Source: an uncultured Hyphomicrobium sp.
Lineage (GTDB): Bacteria > Pseudomonadota > Alphaproteobacteria > Rhizobiales > Hyphomicrobiaceae
Assembly: GCF_902826555.1 (NCBI RefSeq)
Contig: NZ_CADEFI010000013.1
Coordinates: 1 to 50,140, forward strand
Reading direction: 5' to 3'
Length of the DNA stretch: 50,140 nucleotides
Under the pieces are notes generated by a model. It saw nothing but the letters and a program-made list of their open reading frames with translations. It did no database searches and was not told where the DNA came from. Shown here one piece after another: positions 19,067 to 25,699 of this stretch. The position numbers and the translations under genes were made by a program. The number at the start of each line of letters is the position of its first letter. Position 1 is the first letter of the stretch.

Positions 19067-20239
19067 ATGTTGACCGACCCCACCGATCCCATTGCCCTGA
19101 CGCAAGCGCTCGTCCGCTGCGAAAGCGTGACGCCCGCAGAAGGCGGCGCGCTGTCGCTCCTCGAGCACGTGCTCGGAGCAGCTGGCTTTACCTGCTATCG
19201 CATGGTCATGACCGAGCCCGGGACGCCCGACGTCGAGAACCTGTACGCGCGCATCGGCACATCGGCGCCGCATCTCTGCTTTGCCGGCCACACGGATGTC
19301 GTGCCGCCGGGTGACCTCGCCGCTTGGACCGCCCCGCCCTTTGCCGGCGAGATCCGGGGTGAAACACTTTATGGCCGCGGCACGGTCGACATGAAGGGTG
19401 GCGTCGCCTGCTTCGTCGCCGCCGCACTCCGCCACCTCGCAGCAAACGACGGCAAGCTCCCCGGTTCGATCTCGTTCCTGATCACCGGCGACGAGGAGGG
19501 GCCCTCCATCAACGGCACGACGAAGGTGCTCGACTGGCTGCGATCGCGCGGCGAGACGCTTGATGCCTGCATCGTCGGCGAGCCGTCGAATCCCGAAGCC
19601 CTCGGCGACGAGATCAAGATCGGCCGCCGCGGATCGCTGACGGCCGAGATCGTCGTGCACGGCCGGCAAGGCCATGCCGCCTATCCGCAGAAGGCAGACA
19701 ACCCGGTCCCCAAGCTGGCGCGCATTCTCGACCGCCTGTCGTCGGCCGAGATCGATCGCGGCACCGAGCATTTCGAACCGTCAAACCTGCAGGTGACGGT
19801 CATCTCGGTCCCGAACACGGCGGCGAACGTCATCCCTGCCGAAGCGCGCGCGACCCTCAACATTCGCTACAACGACACCTGGCGCCGGCCCACGATCGAG
19901 ACGTGGGTGCGCGAGCAATGCGAGACCGCCGCCGCAACCGTCGGCGCGCGCTATGATCTCCAATTTTCAGGAACGGGCGACGTGTTTCTCACCAAACCCG
20001 GCGTGCTTGTCGAAACGCTGAGCGCAGCCATCAAATCGGAGACCGGCCGCACGCCCGCGCTTTCCACCGGCGGTGGCACCTCGGACGCCCGCTTCATCAA
20101 GGACGTCTGCCCCGTCGTCGAGTTCGGCCTCGTCAACAAGACCATCCATGCCGTCGACGAGCACGTGTCCCTTGCCGACCTCGAGAAGCTGACGGCGATC
20201 TACGCCCGCTTCCTCACCACCTACTTCGGCACGAAATAG
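19067..20239 (+). CDS. dapE: succinyl-diaminopimelate desuccinylase
   Basis: Dizinc M20 peptidase-fold enzyme that removes succinate from N-succinyl-LL-2,6-diaminopimelate in the lysine/DAP pathway. 390 residues. Metal and catalytic motifs: FAGHTDVVPPGD (His and Asp), GRGTVDMKGG (bridging Asp), TGDEEGPSINGT (catalytic Glu), and the late His in NKTIHAVDEH. The dimerisation domain (about 180-295) contains GRQGHAAYPQ. This is DapE rather than ArgE, judging by PPGD, the SINGT segment and the C terminus; compare the ArgE-type relative at 27427. It is downstream of dapD. Confidence 0.94.
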   Translation: MLTDPTDPIALTQALVRCESVTPAEGGALSLLEHVLGAAGFTCYRMVMTEPGTPDVENLYARIGTSAPHLCFAGHTDVVPPGDLAAWTAPPFAGEIRGETLYGRGTVDMKGGVACFVAAALRHLAANDGKLPGSISFLITGDEEGPSINGTTKVLDWLRSRGETLDACIVGEPSNPEALGDEIKIGRRGSLTAEIVVHGRQGHAAYPQKADNPVPKLARILDRLSSAEIDRGTEHFEPSNLQVTVISVPNTAANVIPAEARATLNIRYNDTWRRPTIETWVREQCETAAATVGARYDLQFSGTGDVFLTKPGVLVETLSAAIKSETGRTPALSTGGGTSDARFIKDVCPVVEFGLVNKTIHAVDEHVSLADLEKLTAIYARFLTTYFGTK

Positions 20240-20285
20240 CAGTCGCTCGCACGCAGCCTGAGCCACCTCGCATCAGGCCCTTGTA

Positions 20286-20315
20286 TAATTCAATAGTTCT
20301 TGTATTATTGAATTA
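20286..20315. promoter_or_regulatory. ArsR operator overlapping the arsR start codon
   Basis: Perfect 10-bp inverted repeat TAATTCAATA / TATTGAATTA with a 10-bp spacer; the last base is the A of the arsR ATG. AT-rich dyads of this kind are typical ArsR-family operators, so this very probably mediates autorepression of arsR-arsC-aqpS and release by arsenite. The right half-site recurs exactly at 23721-23730 before the second ArsR gene. Confidence 0.7.
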
Positions 20316-20653
20316 TGAATGAGACCCAAGCCGTAACCTCGCTCGCCGCGCTGGCGCACCCGCAACGCCTGCGCATCTTTCGAATGCTCGTCGCCGAGGG
20401 GCCGAATGGGCTTCCGGCGTCCGAGATCGCCGATGCGGTCGAGGCGAGCGCAACCGCCGCATCTTTTCATCTGAAGGAGCTCGATCGTGCCGGCCTCATC
20501 TTCGGCACGCGCGACGGACGCTTCGTGCGCTACGCGGTGAACATCGAAGGTATGCGTCAGCTTCTCGCATATCTCGTCGACGACTGCTGCCGGGGCCAGC
20601 CGGAGCTCTGCGGCGCCACCTTCAAGAAAATTCGCTCCGTGTGTTCGAAGTAA
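20315..20653 (+). CDS. arsR: ArsR-family transcriptional repressor (arsenic type)
   Basis: 112-residue winged-helix repressor. It shows the family motif LAALAHPQRLRIFRMLV, a recognition helix around SATAASFHLKELDRAGLI, and a wing RDGRFVRYAV. Cysteines near the C terminus (CCRGQPELC, then VCSK) resemble the arsenite-binding cysteines found at the C terminus in several alphaproteobacterial ArsR proteins rather than in the DNA-binding helix. The operator lies over its start codon. arsC begins 11 bp after its stop, with a good ribosome site between. It should bind operator DNA without As(III) and leave when arsenite binds. Confidence 0.88.
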   Translation: MNETQAVTSLAALAHPQRLRIFRMLVAEGPNGLPASEIADAVEASATAASFHLKELDRAGLIFGTRDGRFVRYAVNIEGMRQLLAYLVDDCCRGQPELCGATFKKIRSVCSK

Positions 20654-20664
20654 GGGAAATCGAA

Positions 20665-21186
20665 ATGACAAGCACACCTCTCAATGTGCTGTTCCTGTGC
20701 ACACATAATTCAGCCCGCTCGATCATCGCTGAAAGCATCTTGAACCGCCTCGGCAACGGCCGCTTCAAAGGCTACAGCGCCGGAAGTCAACCGAGCGGCC
20801 GTGTACATCCCTACGCGCTGGATCTCGTGCGTCAGCTCAACTACGATACCACGAGCTTGCGATCGAAATCCTGGGAGGAATTCGCGGCACCCGATGCGCC
20901 CCGGTTGGATTTCGTGTTCACCGTGTGCGACAACGCGGCGAACGAAGTATGCCCGGTATGGCCGGGCCAGCCGGTCAGCGCGCATTGGGGCGTCCCGGAT
21001 CCATCCGCAGCAGAAGGCACTGAAAGCGAACGGCGCTTCGCCTTTGCCGATACTCACCGCATGCTGTACCAGCGCATCAGCGTCTTCACCTCGTTGCCGC
21101 TGGCCTCGCTGGACGGGCTCTCGCTGCAGCAGCGGCTCGACGAGATCGGACGCCACCGCACGTCATCCGCGGAACCGGCTAAGTGA
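20665..21186 (+). CDS. arsC: arsenate reductase, low-molecular-weight phosphatase type
   Basis: Reduces arsenate to arsenite in the cytoplasm. 173 residues from ATG 20665, which has AAGGGAA seven bases upstream; the GTG at 20641 lies inside arsR. The P-loop CTHNSARS near the N terminus is the phosphatase-like CX5R motif with the nucleophilic Cys, and VCDNAANEVCPVWPG carries the resolving cysteine region. PDPSAAEG supplies the general-acid Asp. The electron donor (thioredoxin or glutaredoxin) cannot be told from sequence alone. Its stop overlaps the GTG of aqpS by 4 bp, so the product should hand arsenite straight to that channel. Confidence 0.9.
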   Translation: MTSTPLNVLFLCTHNSARSIIAESILNRLGNGRFKGYSAGSQPSGRVHPYALDLVRQLNYDTTSLRSKSWEEFAAPDAPRLDFVFTVCDNAANEVCPVWPGQPVSAHWGVPDPSAAEGTESERRFAFADTHRMLYQRISVFTSLPLASLDGLSLQQRLDEIGRHRTSSAEPAK

Positions 21187-21896
21187 GTCCGGTCGCCTCT
21201 CTCCGACGGAAGCTCACCGCCGAAGCGCTCGGCACCGCGCTCCTTCTGACGACCGTCGTCGGTTCGGGGATCATGGCCGACCGCCTGGCGGGCGGTAACG
21301 ATGCCATCGCGCTGCTCGGCAATACGCTACCGACCGGCGCCATGCTGGTGGTGCTGATCACGATGCTGGGCCCGATATCGGGTGCCCATCTCAATCCCGC
21401 GGTCTCCCTCGTGTTCTGGGTGCGGCAGGAGATCGGGAGAATGGAAGCGTTGGCATACGCTGCCGCGCAACTGGTCGGCGCCGTGGTGGGCGTCATGGTC
21501 GCGCACGCAATGTTCGCCACGCCGCTCCTACAGGTATCGGGAAAGATACGCGACGGCTTCGCGCAGTCCTTTTCGGAAGGCGTCGCAACGTTCGGGCTCG
21601 TGCTGGTGATCCTTCTCACGCTCAGGGCAAGACCGCAGGCCGTCGCCACGAGCGTCGGCCTTTACATCACTGCTGCCTATTGGTTCACCGCCTCGACGTC
21701 GTTCGCCAATCCCGCGGTCACGCTCGCGCGAAGCCTGACCGACACATTCTCTGGCATCCGGCCCGAGGATGTCGCGGGCTTCCTCACGGCTCAGATCGTC
21801 GGCGCAGTCTGCGGGCTCGCGATGGCACGCGCCCTGATCCCGCGAGAGACGCCCGCCGTCCATGCGGAGCAGGGTTGCTCCATGATGCGAGAGTGA
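21183..21896 (+). CDS. aqpS: aquaglyceroporin-type channel for arsenite exit
   Basis: 237-residue MIP-family channel with six membrane segments. The two pore loops are SGAHLNPAVS and FANPAVTLARS, both with intact NPA. It starts at GTG 21183, overlapping the arsC stop as GTGA, which implies translational coupling. In Sinorhizobium meliloti an aquaglyceroporin AqpS in the ars operon, together with ArsC, forms an arsenate-resistance route: ArsC makes arsenite, which leaves through AqpS down its gradient. The same arrangement is seen here, with no arsB or acr3 pump gene alongside. The tail HAEQGCSMMRE is short and cytoplasmic. Confidence 0.88.
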   Translation: MSPVASLRRKLTAEALGTALLLTTVVGSGIMADRLAGGNDAIALLGNTLPTGAMLVVLITMLGPISGAHLNPAVSLVFWVRQEIGRMEALAYAAAQLVGAVVGVMVAHAMFATPLLQVSGKIRDGFAQSFSEGVATFGLVLVILLTLRARPQAVATSVGLYITAAYWFTASTSFANPAVTLARSLTDTFSGIRPEDVAGFLTAQIVGAVCGLAMARALIPRETPAVHAEQGCSMMRE

Positions 21897-21960
21897 CGGA
21901 GCGCCAGGGAGATAGCGAGCAGCCACCTCCGGGGAACGCTGGTGACTGCCAGCTCCGTCA

Positions 21961-21978
21961 CTCCGGCCAAGGCCGGAG
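21961..21978. terminator. GC palindrome between convergent aqpS and SDR genes
   Basis: CTCCGGCC-AA-GGCCGGAG forms an 8-bp perfect stem in the 93-bp gap between two convergent genes. No T run is present on either side. It is a candidate bidirectional transcript end or a REP-type repeat. Confidence 0.45.
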
Positions 21979-21989
21979 CCTCCAAGACG

Positions 21990-22763
21990 CTAGATGGTCA
22001 GGAAGGCGCCACCTGACGTGTAGATCGTCTGCCCGGTGACCCATCGCCCGTCCAGGCTGGCCAGGAAGCCCACCGCATCTGCGATGTCCTCTGGCTGGCC
22101 GATTCGCTTCAGCGCCTGCTGAGATTTGAGATGCTCGACCGTCGCAGGATCGCTGACCAGCGCAGCGGCCATGTCGGTGTCGATAGCGCCCGGCGCCACG
22201 GCGTTGACTGTGATCGCGCGTTCGCCAAGCACGACGGCAAGCGATTTCGTGAGATTGTTGATTGGCGCCTTCAATGCCGAATAGGCGGCAAGTGCCGGCG
22301 CAGGCGCGCGCGCCACCTCGCTCGAAAGGTTTACCACGCGCCCGCCGTCGCGAAGTCGCTTCGCGGCCTCTTGCGTGGAAAAGAACACCGCGCGCACGTT
22401 GACGGCGTAGATTTCGTCCAGCACGTCTTCGGTCGTATCGGTGAAACCGACGAACGGCGCGATGCCCGCGTTGTTGACGAGGATATCGAACTGCGTCGAT
22501 CCCGTGCGCGCCTTGAGTTCCTTGTCGAGACCGGCGTAGAGCGTCTTCACGCCGTTCCTGGCCGCGAGATCCGCGCCGAGGGCGAACGCCTTCCCTCCTT
22601 TGGCGCCGATTGCCGCCACGACGTCATCGGCAGCAGACTTGTTCTTTCCGTAGTGGACTGCAACCAGCGCACCGTCAGCGGCGAGCCGTTCGGCGATCGC
22701 CCGGCCGATGCCGCGGCTTCCGCCCGTAACCAAAGCAATCTTGCCTTCAAGAGAACGAGACAT
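21990..22763 (-). CDS. short-chain dehydrogenase/reductase (SDR paralog 1)
   Basis: 257-residue classical SDR. The Rossmann nucleotide-binding motif GGSRGIGRAIAERL is at the N terminus, the structural NNAG motif is intact (VNNAGIAP), the catalytic Ser lies in VVNLSSEVA, and YSALK carries the catalytic Tyr and Lys. The pair HYGKNKS after the second strand, with no acidic residue there, favours NADPH. It is similar along its whole length to the next SDR, 63 bp upstream on the same strand, so the two are a tandem duplication. Substrate unknown; FabG-like reductases of small carbonyls are the default. Confidence 0.88.
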   Translation of the reverse strand: MSRSLEGKIALVTGGSRGIGRAIAERLAADGALVAVHYGKNKSAADDVVAAIGAKGGKAFALGADLAARNGVKTLYAGLDKELKARTGSTQFDILVNNAGIAPFVGFTDTTEDVLDEIYAVNVRAVFFSTQEAAKRLRDGGRVVNLSSEVARAPAPALAAYSALKAPINNLTKSLAVVLGERAITVNAVAPGAIDTDMAAALVSDPATVEHLKSQQALKRIGQPEDIADAVGFLASLDGRWVTGQTIYTSGGAFLTI

Positions 22764-22826
22764 GACGAGTCTTCTCCAAGTGTTGTGCCATGCGAAGCCG
22801 CTTCTGCGGCGCCCTGCAAAAAAAGC

Positions 22827-23600
22827 TCAGAAGACAAGACCGGTGCCGCCCGACGCTTCGACGACCTGCCCGGTCACCCAGCGGCCCCCGGCGCCTGCGA
22901 GAAATCCCACTACCTCCGCGATATCGTCAGGCTGCCCGATGCGCTTCAGCGACTGCTTGCTCTTCACGAACTCGGCCGCGGCCGGATCGCGCGCGAACGC
23001 CGCCGCCATGTCGGTGTCGATCACGCCCGGCGCAACCGCATTGACGGTGATCGATCGCTGTCCGAGTTCCACCGCCAGGACCTTGGTCAGGTTGTCGATC
23101 GGCGCCTTGAGGATCGAATAGGCGGCCGCATCCGGAACCGGCGTACGCACCACGCCGCTCGAAATGAAAACGACACGTCCCTCGTCACGCAGGCGCTTGG
23201 CGCCTTCCTGCGTGATCAGAAACGGCGATCTCACGTTGACGGTATAGATCTCGTCGAGCGCCGCTTCCGTCGTCGCCTCGAAGGTCGCGAACGGCGCAAT
23301 GGCCGCGTTGTTGACCAGCACGTCGAACTTGGTCGCCCCCGTTCGCGCCTGCACCTCTTTGTCGAATGCGGCGTAGAGCGTCTTTACGCCATCCTTGGCG
23401 GCCAGGTCCGCGCCGATGGCGAAGGCCGCGCCGCCTTTCGCCGTGATGCCCGCGACGACGACGTCGGCCGCGGACTTGCTTTTTCCATAGTGGACCGCGA
23501 CCAGGGCGCCGTCAGCAGCGAGGCGCTGCGCGATAGCCCGGCCGATGCCGCGGCTTGCACCCGTGACCAGCGCGATTTTACCTTCAAGGGGACGGGACAT
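22827..23600 (-). CDS. short-chain dehydrogenase/reductase (SDR paralog 2)
   Basis: 257 residues, collinear with paralog 1: GASRGIGRAIAQRL nucleotide motif, VNNAAIAP (Ala replaces the Gly of NNAG), catalytic Ser in VFISSGVV, and YSILK active site. Identical length and shared stretches (HYGKSKSAAD, NLTK, DIADAVGFL/DIAEVVGFL) confirm tandem duplication. It is the promoter-proximal member and is divergent from the second ArsR gene, with a 158-bp shared control region, so it is the likely target of that regulator. Substrate unknown. Confidence 0.88.
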   Translation of the reverse strand: MSRPLEGKIALVTGASRGIGRAIAQRLAADGALVAVHYGKSKSAADVVVAGITAKGGAAFAIGADLAAKDGVKTLYAAFDKEVQARTGATKFDVLVNNAAIAPFATFEATTEAALDEIYTVNVRSPFLITQEGAKRLRDEGRVVFISSGVVRTPVPDAAAYSILKAPIDNLTKVLAVELGQRSITVNAVAPGVIDTDMAAAFARDPAAAEFVKSKQSLKRIGQPDDIAEVVGFLAGAGGRWVTGQVVEASGGTGLVF

Positions 23601-23701
23601 AGAACTTTCTCCATATTTTCCAATGTGATAATCCTAAGCACGGGGTGGGCCTGTCCGCCTCGGAGGCCTTCGGACAACGCTGAGATAGGGATCAATTACG
23701 T

Positions 23702-23730
23702 AAGTTCAAGACTTTCGAACTATTGAATTA
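23702..23730. promoter_or_regulatory. candidate operator of the second ArsR
   Basis: Contains TTCAA-N13-TTGAA, with the right side TATTGAATTA (23721-23730) identical to the half-site in front of arsR, and a nested AGTTC / GAACT dyad (23703-23721). It lies 28 bp before the ArsR2 start and about 100 bp before the divergent SDR gene, so one site could control both. Confidence 0.5.
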
Positions 23731-23758
23731 GGCCAGCACAGTTGCCATATCTTGAGCC

Positions 23759-24103
23759 ATGAAAAGACCCCTGCTGCACCCAACGCTGGACGAGCTGAAA
23801 CTGGAGAGCATTCTCTATGCGCTGGCGGATCCCGTGCGCCTGGAGATCGTGCGCCGGCTCGTAGGCGGCGATTGCCCGCTCAACTGCTCGGCCGCCGCAC
23901 CCCAGCACCTGCCGAAATCGACGCAGTCGCATCACTTCCAGATTTTGCGTGAGGCCGGCCTCATCTGCTCCGAGCGGCGCGGCACCGAGGTCGTGAACAC
24001 GCTTCGCTGCGCCGAGATCGAGCAACGCTTTCCCGGCGTCCTCCGCGCAATCCTCGCCGCGTCCAAGCCCCTCGTCTGCCCCGACACGCAAAGCGATGAC
24101 TAG
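23759..24103 (+). CDS. ArsR-family winged-helix regulator (second copy, different subgroup)
   Basis: 114 residues with the ArsR fold: LYALADPVRLEIVRRLVGG, helix-turn-helix LPKSTQSHHFQILREAGLI, wing RRGTEVVNTL. Cysteines occur at DCPLNCS in front of the recognition helix and once near the C terminus, but the classic ELCVCD metal box is absent, so the signal may be an organic or redox cue rather than a metal. It is divergent from the SDR pair. Its upstream region shares an operator half-site with arsR, which hints at common ancestry of the sites or cross-talk. Confidence 0.82.
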   Translation: MKRPLLHPTLDELKLESILYALADPVRLEIVRRLVGGDCPLNCSAAAPQHLPKSTQSHHFQILREAGLICSERRGTEVVNTLRCAEIEQRFPGVLRAILAASKPLVCPDTQSDD

Positions 24104-24111
24104 CACACACT

Positions 24112-24140
24112 GTCATCCTCGGGCTTGTCCTGAGGATGAC
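24112..24140. repeat. REP-like palindrome
   Basis: GTCATCCTC and its exact complement GAGGATGAC enclose 11 bases. Palindromes of this sequence type (GTCATCCTCGGGCTTG...) are abundant in alphaproteobacterial intergenic regions. This one lies between the convergent ArsR2 and dCTP deaminase genes and could end both transcripts. Confidence 0.6.
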
Positions 24141-24177
24141 GATCGGAGCGGTTCGCGGAACGACCTGCTCGGCAGGC

Positions 24178-25314
24178 CTACTTGAAATGCTTCGAGAGCT
24201 TCAGCCCCTGCGCCTGGTAGTTGCTGCCGAGCTCACGCCCGTAAAGCACTTCAGGCACCTCCATCATGCGCTCGTAGACGAGCCGGCCGATGATCTGCCC
24301 GTCCTCGAGAATGAACGGCACCGTGTGCGAGCGCACTTCCAGGACCACGCGTGACCCCGCTCCGCCCGCCGCCGAATGGCCGAAGCCGGGATCCATGAAG
24401 CCTGCGTAGTGCACGCGGAATTCACCCACCAGCGGATTGAACGGCATCATCTCCGCCGCATGCGTGGGCGGGATGTGCACCGCTTCCTTCGAGGCCAGGA
24501 TATAGAATTGATCCGGATCCAGGATCAGCCTCCGCTTTGCGTCCGCACGCACGGGCTCCCAATAGTCAGCGACCGCGCATGCCCCCGGCTTGTCGACGTC
24601 GACCACGCCCGTGTGCCTCTTGGCGCGGTACCCCACCAAACCGTTCCCGTCGCCGGCCAGATCGACCGACAGCGCGATACCGTCTTGAATGTCCGCCTTC
24701 GCTCCGGAAACCAGCGTCTCTCGCGACTGAAGCTGCAACAACCCCTCATCGGTCTCGCGCGGATTGCCGAGCCGGAAGCGCAGCTGCGACAGCTTCGATC
24801 CTTTGCGCACCACGATCGGAAAAGTCTGCGGACAAATCTCGGCATAGAGCGGACCGCGATACCCGGCTGGCACCAGATCGAATGCCGACACGCCGTCGGC
24901 GATCACGCGCGTGAACACATCGAGCCGCCCCGTCGAGCTCTTCGGATTGGCGGAGGCGGCGATAGTCTGCGGGAGCGCCAGGCTTTCGAGCAGCGGCACG
25001 ACATAGACGCAGCCGGTCTCGAGCACCGCCCCATTCTCGATGTCGAATTCGTGCAACTTGAGGTCTTCGAGCCGCGACGCCACCGATCCGCCGGGGCCCG
25101 GCAGGAAGCTCGCGCGCACGCGATAGGCGCGCGGCCCGAGGCGCAGGTCCACGCTCGCGGGCTGAATCTGTCCGGCGGCAAACGGCTCGGCGCTCTTGAG
25201 CGCACCTGCAGACACCAGAGCCCGGATCGCCTGCACCGGCAGGATGCCGTCCGGCGCCGCGACGCCAAGCAGCGAATCCACCTCGGACACGGTGATTTTC
25301 TGGGTTTTGGACAT
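24178..25314 (-). CDS. dcd: 2'-deoxycytidine 5'-triphosphate deaminase (long, two-domain form)
   Basis: 378 residues, about twice the usual Dcd/dUTPase chain, as in the alphaproteobacterial long form made of two trimeric dUTPase-like halves. It deaminates dCTP to dUTP to supply dTTP synthesis. Visible: PASVDLRLGPRAYRVRA in the first half, ASANPKSSTGRLDVFTRVIADG with the catalytic Ser-Ser/Arg region, GYRGPLYAEI, and LEDGQIIGRLVYERM near the end. ATG 25314 (MSKTQK) is preferred over GTG 25323 because AGGAG lies eight bases before it. It is divergent from metZ across the 381-bp leader region. Confidence 0.88.
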   Translation of the reverse strand: MSKTQKITVSEVDSLLGVAAPDGILPVQAIRALVSAGALKSAEPFAAGQIQPASVDLRLGPRAYRVRASFLPGPGGSVASRLEDLKLHEFDIENGAVLETGCVYVVPLLESLALPQTIAASANPKSSTGRLDVFTRVIADGVSAFDLVPAGYRGPLYAEICPQTFPIVVRKGSKLSQLRFRLGNPRETDEGLLQLQSRETLVSGAKADIQDGIALSVDLAGDGNGLVGYRAKRHTGVVDVDKPGACAVADYWEPVRADAKRRLILDPDQFYILASKEAVHIPPTHAAEMMPFNPLVGEFRVHYAGFMDPGFGHSAAGGAGSRVVLEVRSHTVPFILEDGQIIGRLVYERMMEVPEVLYGRELGSNYQAQGLKLSKHFK

Positions 25315-25412
25315 CCGCAGCACTCCTCTACGCGTTGGCTCTAGACGAAGCGCCCCTTGACGCCAAGAGCCCGGAGGGGCTAATCCCGATCTTATCGCGG
25401 CGGCAGGACCAC

Positions 25413-25460
25413 GATTGCGTCAGATCCTACCAATCTGACTCGTGAATCGTCGGTCCCAGC
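25413..25460 (+). other. structured element A (hairpin) before the SAM-II riboswitch
   Basis: 48 bp. Inner stem GTCAGAT (25419-25425) / ATCTGAC (25433-25439) with loop CCTACCA; outer stem ACGATT (25411-25416) / AATCGT (25445-25450); a 3' tail follows. Element B at 25603-25650 aligns with it without gaps at 35 of 48 positions, with matched changes on both sides of the stem. Whether it is transcribed depends on the promoter, which I cannot place. Confidence 0.6.
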
Positions 25461-25470
25461 AAAACGCGAT

Positions 25471-25524
25471 CGTGGTGATTTGGCCGGCCGGCTTGCAGCC
25501 ACGTTAAACAACTCGCTAAAGAGG
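25471..25524 (+). promoter_or_regulatory. SAM-II riboswitch
   Basis: Matches the SAM-II (metA motif) consensus of alphaproteobacteria: P1 stem CGTGG (25471-25475) / CCACG (25499-25503), the conserved TGATTT after the 5' strand, GCTTGCAGCC, the GTTAAACA joining segment, and CGCTAAAGAGG that forms the pseudoknot. It binds S-adenosylmethionine. The 3' strand AAAGAGG doubles as a ribosome-binding sequence for an ATG at 25529, so SAM binding would hide it. It lies upstream of metZ, a methionine-synthesis gene, as expected. Confidence 0.93.
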
Positions 25525-25528
25525 GCCC

Positions 25529-25699
25529 ATGAGCGTGACCCGGCAACTGGTCCGCCCTGGCTCGTTGCAGCGGGGAGGACAGCCGGGTTTTTTTGTGGCC
25601 ATGATCGCTTCGGGCCCTATCAGTCCGAAGCGTGAATCATCGGCCCGAGCTCATTGCGGGCCGAGAAAGCCCGCAGCACGCGAAGGACGCTCCCAATGA
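25529..25699 (+). CDS. candidate 56-residue leader peptide under SAM-II control
   Basis: ATG 25529 stands three bases after AAAGAGGG, part of which is the SAM-II pseudoknot strand. The frame (MSVTRQLVRPGSLQRGGQPG...) runs uninterrupted for 56 codons through the terminator and element B and ends in a TGA at 25697-25699 that overlaps the metZ ATG as ATGA. The peptide has no recognised domain and is Arg/Gly/Ser-rich. Such an exact join suggests translational coupling, but an unselected open frame in GC-rich DNA is possible. Confidence 0.35.
   Translation: MSVTRQLVRPGSLQRGGQPGFFVAMIASGPISPKRESSARAHCGPRKPAAREGRSQ
25538..25594 (+). terminator. Rho-independent terminator within the metZ leader
   Basis: ACCCGGC (25538-25544) pairs with GCCGGGT (25582-25588); the long 37-base inner region can fold further (TCC/GGA, CCC/GGG, CTG/CAG). 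A run of seven T (25588-25594) follows the stem. It lies 14 bp after SAM-II and inside the leader ORF. It probably acts as an attenuator of metZ. Confidence 0.7.
25603..25650 (+). other. structured element B (hairpin), paralog of element A
   Basis: 48 bp. Stem CGCTTCGG (25606-25613) / CCGAAGCG (25625-25632) with an outer TGAT/ATCA pairing. Relative to element A, the loop (CCTATCA against CCTACCA) and the 3' tail (17 of 20 bases) are conserved, while stem bases changed in pairs. A further hairpin, TGCGGGC / GCCCGCA (25655-25675), follows before the metZ ribosome site GAAGGA at 25682. Confidence 0.6.

Noticed and set aside
22131-23726. 531-codon plus-strand open frame
   Set aside because: Runs antisense across both SDR genes and the gap between them; the SDR motifs on the minus strand are complete.
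25529-25650. Tandem second SAM riboswitch (SAM-V type) after SAM-II
   Set aside because: The downstream sequence lacks a second copy of the conserved core (no second GCTTGCA or GCTAAA); it is instead a terminator and hairpins.
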